Part shown: one piece after another, positions 15,066-23,748 of the stretch
Layout: each line of letters begins with the position of its first letter
Position numbering within the stretch: position 1 is the first letter of the stretch
Origin: Bacillaceae bacterium
Lineage (GTDB): Bacteria; Bacillota; Bacilli; JACDOE01
DNA length: 36,399 nt
Assembly (NCBI GenBank): GCA_017656255.1
Contig: JACDOE010000010.1
Span: 1-36,399, forward strand
Direction of reading: 5' to 3'
Made by a program: the position numbers and the translations under genes
The notes under the pieces: generated by a model
Told to the model about the DNA's origin: nothing
Database searches by the model: none
Seen by the model: only the letters and a program-made list of their open reading frames with translations

Positions 15066-15977
15066 TTATTCAATGGGCTTCAGTGGTTTAATCGTGCGTT
15101 CCCCGAGAAAGTCCGGGCGGGGATTCTGTCCGGAAAACGGCTGTACCAGTCCGTTTTCTACACTGTTATACACCATAAAGATATTACTTCTCGGATAGGG
15201 TGTGATGTTTCCGTTCGAACCGTGCATAATGTTACACTCAAACAGCAACAGGGAACCGGCCGGGCCTGTCGGTGTATCAATCCCGAATTCCTTCACCATT
15301 TTCGTCAGGCTCTCATGATCCGGAACCCCGTACTCCTGCTTCTTCAGAGACTGCTTGTAGTGGTCATCGGGCGTTTGCCCCACACAGGAGACGAAGTATT
15401 TGTGAGAGCCCGGCAGCACCATGAGCGGGCCGTTGAAATGATAGTTGTCTTCGAGAGCGATGGAACAACTGATGGCCCTCATCCGCGGCATCCCATCCTC
15501 CACATGCCAGGTTTCAAAATCGGAATGCCAGTAGAATTCTTTTCCGTTAAAACCGGGTTTGAAATTGATTCGGGATTGATGAATGTACACCTCACTGCCC
15601 AGCAGCTGCATGATCATGTCGAGGATTCTCCGGTCACGTGACAAACGGTTGAAAATGTCATTCGTCTCATGGATCTTGAACACGGATCGAATCTCATCGT
15701 TTTGTGGTTCACGAATGATTTCAGGAGCGCTGGTATGTTTACTTTCTTCCCAGACGTTTCGCAGTTCCTGGCGCCATTTCTGCACCTCATCGTCGGAGAA
15801 GAACTTTTCGAAAAACAGGTAGCCGTTTTTCTCATAGAAATCCAGCTTTTCCTGATCCAGCGGGCCCTGCTTCAACTGATCGCCTGCTGAGAAAATAACC
15901 GGGTCTTTTCTCTCCAGGATCCTGGGCCTGTCGTTAACACGTGATGGATACAGATCTGTCAGTTCCTTGACCGTCAT
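15066..15977 (-). CDS. ectD: Ectoine 5-hydroxylase EctD
   Basis: Non-heme Fe(II)/2-oxoglutarate dioxygenase that converts ectoine to 5-hydroxyectoine. The family signature is intact: FYWHSDFETWHVEDGMPRMR supplies H151 and D153, and H252 in IMHGSNGN completes the iron triad; PYPRSN supplies the 2-oxoglutarate-binding arginine. The 303-residue length is normal. GGAGAG precedes the ATG by seven bases. It is the last gene of the operon, 111 bases after ectC, separated by a stem-loop that may tune its expression. Confidence 0.97.
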   Translation of the reverse strand: MTVKELTDLYPSRVNDRPRILERKDPVIFSAGDQLKQGPLDQEKLDFYEKNGYLFFEKFFSDDEVQKWRQELRNVWEESKHTSAPEIIREPQNDEIRSVFKIHETNDIFNRLSRDRRILDMIMQLLGSEVYIHQSRINFKPGFNGKEFYWHSDFETWHVEDGMPRMRAISCSIALEDNYHFNGPLMVLPGSHKYFVSCVGQTPDDHYKQSLKKQEYGVPDHESLTKMVKEFGIDTPTGPAGSLLLFECNIMHGSNGNITPYPRSNIFMVYNSVENGLVQPFSGQNPRPDFLGERTIKPLKPIE

Positions 15978-16007
15978 AGAATCACTCTCCTTTTTTAGTT
16001 TATATAT

Positions 16008-16049
16008 GTAAGCAACCGGCGCCCATTAAATATGACACCGGTTGTTTAC
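16008..16049. other. Intercistronic stem-loop between ectC and ectD
   Basis: GTAAGCAACCGG (16008-16019) and CCGGTTGTTTAC (16038-16049) pair over 12 positions with one mismatch around an 18-base loop. No T tract follows on either strand, so it is not a simple terminator. An RNA stability or processing element is more likely. Confidence 0.55.
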
Positions 16050-16088
16050 AGCTGTGGTTCCCTGTTTGATTTGATTCAGAGTTCCTGG

Positions 16089-16475
16089 TCAGTCTTCAAT
16101 TATCGGGTAGGTTCCTTCTTCATCGTGTACTTCTTTTCCGGTAACGGGCGGGTTGAAAACACAGACCATACGCATTTGTTTTTTGGCACGCAGGTAATGT
16201 TTTTCATGGCCGTCAAGGGCATACATGGTTCCGGGTTTGATCGGATAGATTTTCCCTTCACCCAGAACCTCGATTTCCCCTTCGCCTTCGACACAATAGA
16301 CGGCTTCAAGGTGGTTTTTGTACCAGATATAGGTCTCGGTTCCTTCCTTGATGATCGTATCATGCAGGGAAAATCCCATGCCGTCTTTTTTCAGCAAGAG
16401 TCGTCTGCTGACCCAGTTACCGCCGTCAACATCGTCTTCTGTTCCCAGAATATCTTCTAAATTTTTGACAATCAT
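16089..16475 (-). CDS. ectC: Ectoine synthase EctC
   Basis: Cupin-fold cyclase that closes N-gamma-acetyl-diaminobutyrate to ectoine. The 128-residue protein begins [21 protein letters not shown] and contains [13 protein letters not shown], the YWYKNH-EAVYC core and [16 protein letters not shown], all typical of EctC, with its iron-binding glutamate, tyrosine and histidine positions. It lies 57 bases after ectB. Confidence 0.97.
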   Translation of the reverse strand: MIVKNLEDILGTEDDVDGGNWVSRRLLLKKDGMGFSLHDTIIKEGTETYIWYKNHLEAVYCVEGEGEIEVLGEGKIYPIKPGTMYALDGHEKHYLRAKKQMRMVCVFNPPVTGKEVHDEEGTYPIIED

Positions 16476-16532
16476 GTTGATTAAGATCTCCTCTCACTTT
16501 GTGATTCAATAGAAATTTAATTCAGTCCCTCT

Positions 16533-17804
16533 TTATTTAACGGTAGCGGCGACACTTTCACGCAAAATTTCAAGCCCGCGCTCCAGCCCATCTTCATCGA
16601 TGACCAGCGGAGGCAACAATTTGGCCACTTCACTGTCCGGTCCGGACGTTTCCATAATCAGGCCACGCTGGAAAGCCGCTTCACAAATTTTATCCGCCAG
16701 TCCGTCGACACCGCAGGCGATCCCCTGCATCAGACCGCGTCCGCGGACTTCACCCTTGATCTGCGGAAATTCTTCGACGATCTGTTTCAGATGGCGGGTG
16801 ATTTTCTCCCCTTTTTGCTGAATTTCATGGCTGAACGAATCGTTTTCCCAGTAACTGAGTGCTTCCGTTGCCGTCACAAAAGCCAAATTGTTACCACGGA
16901 ATGTTCCGTTGTGTTCGCCTGGCTCCCAGACATCGAGCTCCGGTTTCATCAGCGTAATCGCCATCGGGAGCCCGTATCCGCCGATGGATTTGGACAGGCA
17001 GACAATATCCGGTTCAATACCGGCCGGCTCAAAGCTGAAAAAGGTTCCGGTACGCCCGCATCCGGCCTGAATATCATCCACAATCAGCAGAATGTTGTAA
17101 CGGCGACAGATCTGTTCAACCTTCTTCAGCCATTCAAAGCTGGCCGCATTGATTCCGCCTTCCCCCTGGACCGTTTCCAGAATGACAGCGGCCGGCAGGT
17201 CCACCCCGCTTCCGTTGTCTTCGAGAAAACGTTCCAGATAACGGGTTGTATCTTCCCCTTTTACATAGTTGTCAAAAGGCATAAAATAACTGTTATTTAA
17301 AGGGATTCCGGCTCCTTTACGCTTAAACGCGTTTCCGGTAATGGACAGGGAACCGATGGTCATCCCGTGAAAGGCATTGGTAAAACTGATCACCTTATCC
17401 CGGCCCGTCACTTTGCGGGCAAGCTTCAGGGCACTTTCCACCGCGTTGGTACCGGTGGGTCCCGGAAACATGACTTTATATTCAAGGTTACGCGGTTTTA
17501 AGATAACCTCATCAAATTTTTTAAGAAAGGCTTCCTTGGCGTTGGTCGCCATATCTAGACTGTGCGCGATTCCGTCCTCCATAATGTATTCGACAAGCTT
17601 CTCTTTGAGGCGCGGATTATTATGGCCATAGTTCAGCGCACCGGCTCCGGCAAAAAAGTCAATGTACTCGTCGCCATCCCGGTTCCAGAGTTTATAACCT
17701 TTCGCTCTGGTAAACACCGTGGGAAAACTGCGACAATAACTGCGAACTTCGGATTCCAGATTTTCAAAAATTTGCATTGGAGATGCAGCTTCTTCAACTT
17801 GCAT
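16533..17804 (-). CDS. ectB: Diaminobutyrate--2-oxoglutarate aminotransferase EctB
   Basis: Class III PLP aminotransferase that makes L-2,4-diaminobutyrate from aspartate semialdehyde using glutamate. Visible features are [19 protein letters not shown], the FTNAFHGMT segment, the PLP aspartate in [15 protein letters not shown], and the lysine near residue 272 in [14 protein letters not shown]. The start is uncertain: the ATG at 17816 abuts GGAGGT with no spacer, while the ATG at 17804 is 13 bases away. An internal ATG at 17777 also fits the family's usual N-terminus. It follows ectA by 28 bases. Confidence 0.95.
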   Translation of the reverse strand: MQVEEAASPMQIFENLESEVRSYCRSFPTVFTRAKGYKLWNRDGDEYIDFFAGAGALNYGHNNPRLKEKLVEYIMEDGIAHSLDMATNAKEAFLKKFDEVILKPRNLEYKVMFPGPTGTNAVESALKLARKVTGRDKVISFTNAFHGMTIGSLSITGNAFKRKGAGIPLNNSYFMPFDNYVKGEDTTRYLERFLEDNGSGVDLPAAVILETVQGEGGINAASFEWLKKVEQICRRYNILLIVDDIQAGCGRTGTFFSFEPAGIEPDIVCLSKSIGGYGLPMAITLMKPELDVWEPGEHNGTFRGNNLAFVTATEALSYWENDSFSHEIQQKGEKITRHLKQIVEEFPQIKGEVRGRGLMQGIACGVDGLADKICEAAFQRGLIMETSGPDSEVAKLLPPLVIDEDGLERGLEILRESVAATVK

Positions 17805-17832
17805 ACAGATATACATACCTCCTGAAATTTTT

Positions 17833-18417
17833 TTAGGACAAATGATGTTTTCTGAACGGTCCGATACGGAATGTCATTTCCGGCTCATGCTCATCTCCCG
17901 GAAAGACTTCCTCGGAAAAACATTCCTGAACTTTGCATTCAGTGTCCATTTCCCGAGCGAGTTTACGGAATAATGACTGAGAAGGAATATTGGAAGGTGT
18001 GACGGTTGCCTCCAGGTAGCGAACATCTTTCAACTGCTCACGACTCAGCAAATCTTTCAACAGGGTCAGTCCCAATCCTTTTCCCCGTTCTGATTCTGCC
18101 ACGGCTACCTGCCATACAAAAATAACGTCGGGTCTGGTTGGAGGACGAAATGCGGAAACAAAACCTACGATTTCTCCGTCGTCGGATTCAGCCACCACAC
18201 AGGTGTCACGGAAAAACTTGCACATCATAAGATAACTGTAAGAAGAATTCAAATCCAGTACTCCCGTATCACGAATCAAATGCCAGATCTCCGAACCATC
18301 TTCGACCTCCGGTTCTCGGAGAACATATTCTTCAGAAATATCAGAATAGAGCTTATTTTCAGTTATTTCCAATGATACCACCACTGCATGTAAAGATTTT
18401 GACGTACAAAACACCAT
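17833..18417 (-). CDS. ectA: Diaminobutyrate acetyltransferase EctA
   Basis: GNAT-fold enzyme that acetylates diaminobutyrate at the gamma-amino group with acetyl-CoA. Family motifs: the [20 protein letters not shown] segment, [17 protein letters not shown], the CoA-binding RGKGLG loop, and [20 protein letters not shown]. The ATG at 18417 directly follows GGGGAG with no spacer; internal starts such as the TTG at codon 16 after GGTGGT are possible, and family alignment only clearly begins near residue 30. First gene of ectABCD. Confidence 0.95.
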   Translation of the reverse strand: MVFCTSKSLHAVVVSLEITENKLYSDISEEYVLREPEVEDGSEIWHLIRDTGVLDLNSSYSYLMMCKFFRDTCVVAESDDGEIVGFVSAFRPPTRPDVIFVWQVAVAESERGKGLGLTLLKDLLSREQLKDVRYLEATVTPSNIPSQSLFRKLAREMDTECKVQECFSEEVFPGDEHEPEMTFRIGPFRKHHLS

Positions 18418-18466
18418 CTCCCCTGTTCAAACACTTTTTAGTTGGATCTTCTGTACTTCGTTCATT

Positions 18467-18495
18467 ATGGTATTGTATTTTGTTTCACCAGTCAA
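18467..18495 (-). promoter_or_regulatory. Sigma-A-type promoter of ectABCD
   Basis: On the minus strand TTGACT (18490-18495), a 17-base spacer and TACCAT (18467-18472) give a predicted start near 18460 and a leader of about 43 bases. The near-consensus -35 with a poor -10 would suit an osmotically regulated promoter. No sigma-B pattern was found. Confidence 0.55.
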
Positions 18496-18736
18496 AACTA
18501 TTTATACCAGATTGAAACTGTTTAGGCGGGCTGACACTCGATACAGGTCACTAAGAGCACTTCTCGTTAAAAATGCTCGTGTATATTCCATATCCTTTTG
18601 ATTTTGAGAGGGTCATTTTCAATTTTTACCATTTTGAAGGGTAAAACGACTCTTCAAAAAAATGGGTTGAATTTTCTATGTTGTAAAGTTGAAAAACCAG
18701 GAAACAGGCGTCATCATTTTAAACTTGAATATACTT

Positions 18737-18771
18737 AAAAAACGACCGTTTGGTGCGGTAACACCAAACGG
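18737..18771 (-). terminator. Terminator after the SDR gene
   Basis: Perfect 10-base stem CCGTTTGGTG (18746-18755) and CACCAAACGG (18762-18771) with a six-base loop; six T follow on the minus strand (18737-18742). It lies about 180 bases past the SDR stop. Confidence 0.7.
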
Positions 18772-18829
18772 CCTGAGTTTAACAGTTTTTCCATATAGGG
18801 GGCTGGCTCAGGTAAATCGGATGGGAAAT

Positions 18830-18863
18830 AGACCGTGCACCCGGCTCAAGGGCGGTCTTTTTT
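18830..18863 (+). terminator. Orphan plus-strand terminator-like hairpin
   Basis: AGACCG (18830-18835) pairs with CGGTCT (18853-18858), with an inner CCC/GGG pairing, followed by TTTTTC. No plus-strand gene precedes it within several hundred bases. Confidence 0.45.
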
Positions 18864-18953
18864 CTTTTCAGTATTGAAACCACAAACATCCCATACATGA
18901 TCTGATAAATCATGTGTTTAACCCAGATCAAATACTTGATAACCCTTTCGTCC

Positions 18954-19709
18954 TCACGCTTCATAGATCATTTTACGTGTCATGCCGCCATCCACCACCA
19001 GATTGGCACCGGTCACAAAGTCATTTTGCGGATCGGTCAGATACAGACAGGCACGCGCCACATCGGCGGGCTTGCCCACTCTTCCCGCCGGGTGCTGCCG
19101 GTGGTCGATCTCCCTTAAGGCTTCATCGGGATCAACATGAATCCAGCCGGGACTGACGGCATTGACACGAATGCGATCCTCTGCGAGGGAGACCGCCAGG
19201 GCGTGGGTCAACGCGATCACGCCCCCTTTGGACGCAGCGTAAGCTTCTGTATCTTTTTCCGACATAAGGGCACGGGTAGAGGCAATGTTAACAATGGCGC
19301 CTCCTTTTTCGTTGCGACGCATATACCTGGCGGCTTCCCTGGCACAGAGGAAATAGCCGCGGAGATTGATGTTGATGATGTCATCCCATTCATCCACCGA
19401 CAGTTCGTAGACGTTTTTCCAGCGGGACACGCCGGCATTGTTGATGAGAATGTCAAGGGTGCCCCAGGTATCGGCCGACTGCTGCATCAGGCGTTCGATA
19501 TCTGCCGGCTTTCTCACATCCGTTGGGATAAAGAGCGCCTGTCCGTCTTCATCCTTGATTTGGTGTACCAACTCTTCCCCTTTTTTCTGATCAATATCAG
19601 CAAGGACGACCCGTGCTCCTTCCCTGGCATAGGTTAAGGCCAGTTCCCGGCCGATGCCGCCTGCTGCACCGGTGATGATGACAGTCTGATTGTTGAAAGA
19701 TGGTGCCAT
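18954..19709 (-). CDS. Short-chain dehydrogenase/reductase
   Basis: Classical SDR of 251 residues. It has the NAD(P)-binding TGAAGGIG (residues 13-20), D38 after the second strand (VVLADID, which favours NAD), NNAG at 90-93, and the catalytic S144, Y157 and K161 (YAASK). The C-terminal GANLVVDGGMT is typical. The closest look-alikes are glucose 1-dehydrogenase or 3-oxoacyl-ACP reductase-type enzymes; the substrate cannot be told. It is transcribed alone, with GGAATGA before the ATG and a terminator downstream. Confidence 0.85.
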   Translation of the reverse strand: MAPSFNNQTVIITGAAGGIGRELALTYAREGARVVLADIDQKKGEELVHQIKDEDGQALFIPTDVRKPADIERLMQQSADTWGTLDILINNAGVSRWKNVYELSVDEWDDIININLRGYFLCAREAARYMRRNEKGGAIVNIASTRALMSEKDTEAYAASKGGVIALTHALAVSLAEDRIRVNAVSPGWIHVDPDEALREIDHRQHPAGRVGKPADVARACLYLTDPQNDFVTGANLVVDGGMTRKMIYEA

Positions 19710-20094
19710 TCTACGATCATTCCTTTCACCCTGGGATTGCCAATTATACCCTCACTATTATTTTACTCAAATAACCCTGCAACACCGTACTGTTTTTTGC
19801 TTCGGGATGAAGTTAACCGATGAGCTAAGGTGAGAAGCCGGAGTTCGGATTTCGGAAAAGCGCAACTTTTTTCCGCTATCATCCGGTTTTCTGCGATTTT
19901 TAAAAATTAAGAGAGAAAATTTCCGTTATCCTCATCAAATATATATTATGCGAAGTATTCGATCACACGCCCCTTTTTTCCTGCCACCACCCTGTCGCCC
20001 GAATCCTCCCAAATCACCGGTAGAATCTGTAATCATGCCTGCCTGCCATTCCCGTACGGCTTTTATCCACTCCAGATATCTCAAACGATCCATG
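19710..20094. other. Intergenic region with a repeat copy
   Basis: No supported gene. It holds a copy of the dispersed repeat at 19830-19961. Short minus-strand frames between 19940 and 20240 run through the terminator of the liv operon (20095-20129) and end inside the repeat, so I do not call them genes. The segment 19962-20094 shows nothing recognisable. Confidence 0.5.
19830..19961 (+). repeat. Dispersed intergenic repeat, copy B
   Basis: Purine-rich GAGAAGCCGGAGTTCGGAT is followed by TTTTTTCCGCTATCATCCGG, an A/T-rich middle with TTTCCGTTAT, and the end ATTATGCGAAGTATTCG (19945-19961). The same blocks in the same order and orientation recur at 32530-32673 with roughly 70-75 percent identity by eye. 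Confidence 0.7.
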
Positions 20095-20129
20095 AAAAAA
20101 GGCCACCCGGTCCTCCGACCCCGGTAGCC
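20095..20129 (-). terminator. Terminator of the liv-tautomerase operon
   Basis: On the minus strand GGCTACC pairs with GGTGGCC (20101-20107 and 20123-20129 on the plus strand) with one G-T pair, followed by six T. It lies 20 bases past the tautomerase stop. Confidence 0.7.
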
Positions 20130-20149
20130 CATCTTTCGTCAAACAACAT

Positions 20150-20341
20150 TTAGTCATCCAGATCGGAAAACAACCGACCCTGCTTCCCATAATTCTCTTT
20201 TTCCAGGTCTTCAATAAAGATGAAAACACGGCTCTCATCGACATCCAGTGTCTCTGTCACCACTTTGGTCATTTTCTCCACCATCGCCCTTTTTTGTTCC
20301 TTCGTCTTGCCTTCCAGTACCTTCACCGTAATAAACGGCAT
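20150..20341 (-). CDS. 4-oxalocrotonate tautomerase-family protein
   Basis: Small tautomerase of 63 residues. After Met removal the N-terminal catalytic proline is exposed (MPFITVKVLEGKTKEQK), as in 4-OT/2-hydroxymuconate tautomerase; arginines near residues 19 and 38 (QKRAM, ESRVF) are at plausible active-site positions. The start is set at 20341 because that places Pro next to the start Met and nine bases after GGGAG; the ORF's extra three residues would abolish Pro1. It lies 37 bases after livF and before the operon terminator, so it is cotranscribed with the ABC transporter. Its substrate is unknown. Confidence 0.85.
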   Translation of the reverse strand: MPFITVKVLEGKTKEQKRAMVEKMTKVVTETLDVDESRVFIFIEDLEKENYGKQGRLFSDLDD

Positions 20342-20378
20342 CAAAATCATCTCCCTTCATCATTATCCCAAAAACACG

Positions 20379-21083
20379 CTAGATCCCCAGATATGCTTCC
20401 CGGACCCGTTCGTCATTCAACATCTCTTCTGCCGTACCCGACACAGCAATCTCCCCGTGTTCAATCACGTAAGCCCGGTCCGACAACTCCAGGGCATGAT
20501 GAACATGCTGCTCAACCAGCAAAATGGTCATCCCTTCTTGATTAATTTCCTTTATTTTTTCGAAGATTTCCTGGACCAGAATCGGGGCGATCCCGAGGGA
20601 CGGTTCGTCGAGAAGCAAAATATCAGGTTTGGACATCAATCCGCGCCCGATGGCGAGCATCTGCTGTTCACCACCGCTCAGTGTCCCGGCATGCTGTTTG
20701 TGACGGTCTTTTAAGCGAGGAAACATCTGATACACTTGTTCCAGCATATTTTCCCGATCCGATTTCGCCCGCGGGTTATAACTTCCCAGCACCAGATTCT
20801 CGTATACCGTCATCTGCGGGAACACCTTCCGCCCTTCCGGTACATAGGAAATGCCGGCCCCCGCCATTTCAAACCCGTTTTTCTCTGTAATGTCTTCTCC
20901 CTTAAAGGTAATCTCACCCTTCTTATTCTGGATGAGGCCGGCCACACTTTTCAGCGTGGTGGTTTTCCCGGCACCGTTGGCCCCGATGAGGGAAACGATT
21001 TCCCCTTCCTGTACCTCAAAAGAAATGTCCCACAACGCCTGAATATCGCCGTAAAAGGCCTGTAAATGATTAACTTTGAGCAT
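20379..21083 (-). CDS. livF: Branched-chain amino acid-type ABC transporter ATPase LivF
   Basis: ATP-binding subunit of a HAAT-family importer, 234 residues. Walker A is GANGAGKTTT, the signature is LSGGEQQMLAIGRGL, Walker B is ILLLDEPSLGIAP, and the switch histidine is in LLVEQHVHHAL. The C-terminus EAYLGI is typical of LivF. The open frame reaches 21182, but the family start MLKVNHLQAFYG at 21083 has GGGGAGG upstream and overlaps livG by 14 bases. Confidence 0.93.
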   Translation of the reverse strand: MLKVNHLQAFYGDIQALWDISFEVQEGEIVSLIGANGAGKTTTLKSVAGLIQNKKGEITFKGEDITEKNGFEMAGAGISYVPEGRKVFPQMTVYENLVLGSYNPRAKSDRENMLEQVYQMFPRLKDRHKQHAGTLSGGEQQMLAIGRGLMSKPDILLLDEPSLGIAPILVQEIFEKIKEINQEGMTILLVEQHVHHALELSDRAYVIEHGEIAVSGTAEEMLNDERVREAYLGI

Positions 21084-21798
21084 GGTATTCCTCCCCCAGA
21101 TACGCCGTGATGACCGCCTCGTTTTTGGAGATCGCTTCAGGGGTTCCTTCCGCAATTTTTTCACCCTGGGCCAGTACCACAATACGATCGGAAACCTGCA
21201 TCAATGCCTTCATGATATGCTCAATAATCACGACGGTCTTGCCACTCTTGTTGATTTTCAAAATAAGTTCAATGGCCTGATCCACTTCTTTTCCGTTCAG
21301 GCCTCCCATCGGTTCGTCCAGCAAAAGCAACCGGGGTAGCGTCGCCAGAGCCCGGGCCACTTCCAGGCGTTTCAGGTTCCCGATGGAGAGCTCGCCGGCC
21401 CCCTTTTTGGCCAGATCATGGATCCCGGTGAAGTCGATCACTTCCTGGGCTATCTCTCTGGCCTGACTGATGTCTTTTGATTTGGACAGTGCCGCAATCA
21501 TGACGTTATCAAATACGCTCAGATTTCGCAGCGGTTTGACGATCTGAAACGTCCGCGCGATTCCCTTTTGCGAAATCTGGTGCGCCTGTAATCCATCGAT
21601 CCGCTGTCCTTCAAATTCAATCTGTCCTTTGGTCGGATTCATCGCACCCGCAATCATATTGAAGCAGGTGGTTTTACCCGCCCCGTTGGGACCGATCAGG
21701 CCGAGCACTTCCCCTTCATTGACAGAAAACGATACCTTTGAGACGGCCGTCAGACCGCCGAACTGTTTTGTTAAATCTTTAACTTGCAACATCGGCAT
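21070..21798 (-). CDS. livG: Branched-chain amino acid-type ABC transporter ATPase LivG
   Basis: Second ATPase of the importer, 242 residues. Walker A is GPNGAGKTTCFN, Walker B is LLLLDEPMGGLN, and the H-loop is VVIIEHIMKAL; the C-terminal AYLGEEY is characteristic. The signature motif reads LSIGNLKRLEVARAL instead of the usual LSYGQQRRLEIARAL, a notable but probably functional variation. It overlaps livM by 20 bases. Confidence 0.93.
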   Translation of the reverse strand: MPMLQVKDLTKQFGGLTAVSKVSFSVNEGEVLGLIGPNGAGKTTCFNMIAGAMNPTKGQIEFEGQRIDGLQAHQISQKGIARTFQIVKPLRNLSVFDNVMIAALSKSKDISQAREIAQEVIDFTGIHDLAKKGAGELSIGNLKRLEVARALATLPRLLLLDEPMGGLNGKEVDQAIELILKINKSGKTVVIIEHIMKALMQVSDRIVVLAQGEKIAEGTPEAISKNEAVITAYLGEEYHAQS

Positions 21799-22783
21799 CG
21801 GCCATCACCTTCTTTCGCGCGTTCCATTTTTTCTTCAAATAGCCGTAAATGCCCTCAGGCATATACAAAATGACCAGAATCAGCAACAACCCGTACACAA
21901 TCAAGTAAGCATTGTCAAAATAGGATTTGAAGACTTCACTCAGGACCGTCAGCACAACGGCACCCACCACGGGTCCCATCAGCGTGCCGACACCGCCCAC
22001 AATGGTGATGAAGATCATTTCCACCGAGGTGTGAACGGAAAAGACATCATGCGGGCTGATAAATCCGACATACAGCGTATAAAAACCTCCGGCCAGGGCT
22101 GACAAGAAAGCTGATGCCATCAGTGCCAGGATTTTATAGCGTTTGGTCGGTACACCCATCGCTTCTGCTGCTTGATTATCTTCGCGGATGGCGAGCAGGA
22201 AGTAACCCATTTTTCGTCTCATGATCTGATAAACAAAAAAGACGGTCAATAACATCAACACCAGAATCAAATAATAAAATGACGTTTTACCCATCAGTTC
22301 AAACGGGCCAATGGAAGGGGTATCCAGCAGCAGAATACCTTCCCCCCCGTTGGTAACGCTTTTCAAATTCATTGCGATGACCAGGCCGATTTCAGCCATC
22401 GCCAGGGTTCCCAGTCCAAAATAGGGACCACTCAGGCGAAAAATGATCGTTCCCATTAAAAAGGTAACCAGTATCGTCATTAACCCCCCGAAAATGATAG
22501 CCAGAATCGGATCCGCCTGATGATTAAAAATGACACCGATCTTTGACAGGGAATCACTGGTCAAAAATTTGGCCGTCCCGTATGCTCCGATTCCAAAGAA
22601 CAACGCATGTCCGAACGAGATTTGCCCGGTGAAGCCCCCCAGTAGATTCCATGATTGCCCGTAAATCACACCGAGAAATATCAGAATGAACATATGAAGT
22701 AAAAATTGATTCTTGATAAAAAGAGGGAGCAGTAACAGCACTACAATGCTGAGGGCGATATAGCTTTTTTGACGATTCATCAT
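21779..22783 (-). CDS. livM: Branched-chain amino acid-type ABC transporter permease LivM
   Basis: Inner-membrane permease of 334 residues with about ten hydrophobic segments. The family EAA-like region is seen in YFLLAIREDNQAAEAMGVPTKRYK, and GQISFGHALFFGIGAYG is typical of LivM. AGGAGG lies just before two adjacent ATG codons (22783 or 22780). It is 11 bases after livH. Confidence 0.93.
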   Translation of the reverse strand: MMNRQKSYIALSIVVLLLLPLFIKNQFLLHMFILIFLGVIYGQSWNLLGGFTGQISFGHALFFGIGAYGTAKFLTSDSLSKIGVIFNHQADPILAIIFGGLMTILVTFLMGTIIFRLSGPYFGLGTLAMAEIGLVIAMNLKSVTNGGEGILLLDTPSIGPFELMGKTSFYYLILVLMLLTVFFVYQIMRRKMGYFLLAIREDNQAAEAMGVPTKRYKILALMASAFLSALAGGFYTLYVGFISPHDVFSVHTSVEMIFITIVGGVGTLMGPVVGAVVLTVLSEVFKSYFDNAYLIVYGLLLILVILYMPEGIYGYLKKKWNARKKVMADADVAS

Positions 22784-22794
22784 AAACCTCCTCT

Positions 22795-23655
22795 CTATCG
22801 CGTTGCCGTTCCAAACAGTCCGCTGGGCCTAAACAGAAGAATAAGTAAAAACAGGATAAGTCCGAAGGCATCCGTCATACCCGTTGAAATATAGACGGAT
22901 CCAAGTGATTCCGTCACGCCCAGAATAATACCGCCGATCAGGGCGCCTTCCACGGACCCCATGCCTCCCAGAACCACGACGACAAACGCCTTGACCAAAA
23001 ACAGGGTTCCGATGGTGGGATAAGCGTACAATGCCGGTGCCAGTAAAGAGCCGGAGATGGACGCAAACGCGGCGCCAATCCCGAAGGTGATCATGGCAAT
23101 CTTCTTTACATTGATTCCCATGACGGTTGCCGCTTCACTTTCTTGGGCCGATGCACGAATCGCCAGGCCGAGATCGGTTTTGTTCAGGAACCAGTAAAGT
23201 AAAAGCGTAATCGCAATCGTGATCAGAAAAGAAATCAACATCGGCAGACTCACGCTGATGTTCCCCAGCTTGACGACCTCGGTTCCATACGGCACTTTCA
23301 AATGCCGGTAATCGGGTGACCACAGCAACAATGCCGTATTCGCCAGTACCAGCGACAGGCCGGCTGTTAAAATCAGGGAATTTTCTTCATTTTGCGAACG
23401 GGAAACCACAAAACGATAGATGACGACCCCCAGTAAAAATGTCAGGGGTGCACTGATAACAATGGATATAAAGGGATCGATATGGAACAGGGTGTAACTG
23501 AAATAGGAAATGTACATCCCGATCATCAGAAATTCCCCGTGTGCCATATTAATGATTCTCATGACCCCGAAAATCAACGTCAGACCAAGGGCAATAATGG
23601 CATAAACCCCGCCTGTCATAATGCCGCTGATAAGTGATTGTAAAAAGAGATCCAT
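22795..23655 (-). CDS. livH: Branched-chain amino acid-type ABC transporter permease LivH
   Basis: Second permease, 286 residues, with eight or so membrane segments. Signatures: GGVYAIIALGLTLIFGVMRIINMAHGEFLMIG at the N-terminus and the LAIRASAQESEAATVMGINVKK loop, the coupling region that meets LivF/LivG. The start at 23655 follows AAAGGAGG; the open frame reaches 23691 without a binding site. Confidence 0.93.
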   Translation of the reverse strand: MDLFLQSLISGIMTGGVYAIIALGLTLIFGVMRIINMAHGEFLMIGMYISYFSYTLFHIDPFISIVISAPLTFLLGVVIYRFVVSRSQNEENSLILTAGLSLVLANTALLLWSPDYRHLKVPYGTEVVKLGNISVSLPMLISFLITIAITLLLYWFLNKTDLGLAIRASAQESEAATVMGINVKKIAMITFGIGAAFASISGSLLAPALYAYPTIGTLFLVKAFVVVVLGGMGSVEGALIGGIILGVTESLGSVYISTGMTDAFGLILFLLILLFRPSGLFGTATR

Positions 23656-23693
23656 CTTGACCCTCCTTTGAATGCAAAGTCTGTATATCAAAT

Positions 23694-23718
23694 GATAGGA
23701 GGGGCGTCCCCTCCTATC
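23694..23718. other. Intercistronic hairpin between livJ-like and livH genes
   Basis: Perfect 11-base inverted repeat GATAGGAGGGG (23694-23704) and CCCCTCCTATC (23708-23718) with a three-base loop, 30 bases after the binding-protein stop and 38 before livH. No T tract follows on the minus strand. Such stems after a binding-protein gene commonly stabilise the upstream message and lower permease expression. Confidence 0.7.
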
Positions 23719-23748
23719 CCATGTTTCATTTACTTGTAGAATATTGTT

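Larger units (their letters stand above)
18418..18953. other. Intergenic region between the SDR gene and ectA
   Basis: About 540 bases without a supported gene. It holds the ect promoter (18467-18495), the terminator of the upstream SDR gene (18737-18771), and a plus-strand terminator-like hairpin (18830-18863) with no plus-strand gene before it. The A/T-rich stretch 18590-18735 shows no clear element. Short ORFs here lack ribosome binding sites and recognisable content. Confidence 0.5.

Noticed and set aside
18785-18865. Riboswitch-like fold in the intergenic region before the SDR gene
   Set aside because: The hairpin with T tract points on the plus strand, away from any adjacent gene start, and I could not match a known riboswitch consensus.
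18779-18964. 61-codon minus-strand frame after the SDR gene
   Set aside because: It overlaps the SDR 3' end in another phase, lacks a binding site and contains no known motif.
20014-20244. Minus-strand frames overlapping the tautomerase 3' end
   Set aside because: They run through the operon terminator and have no recognisable content.
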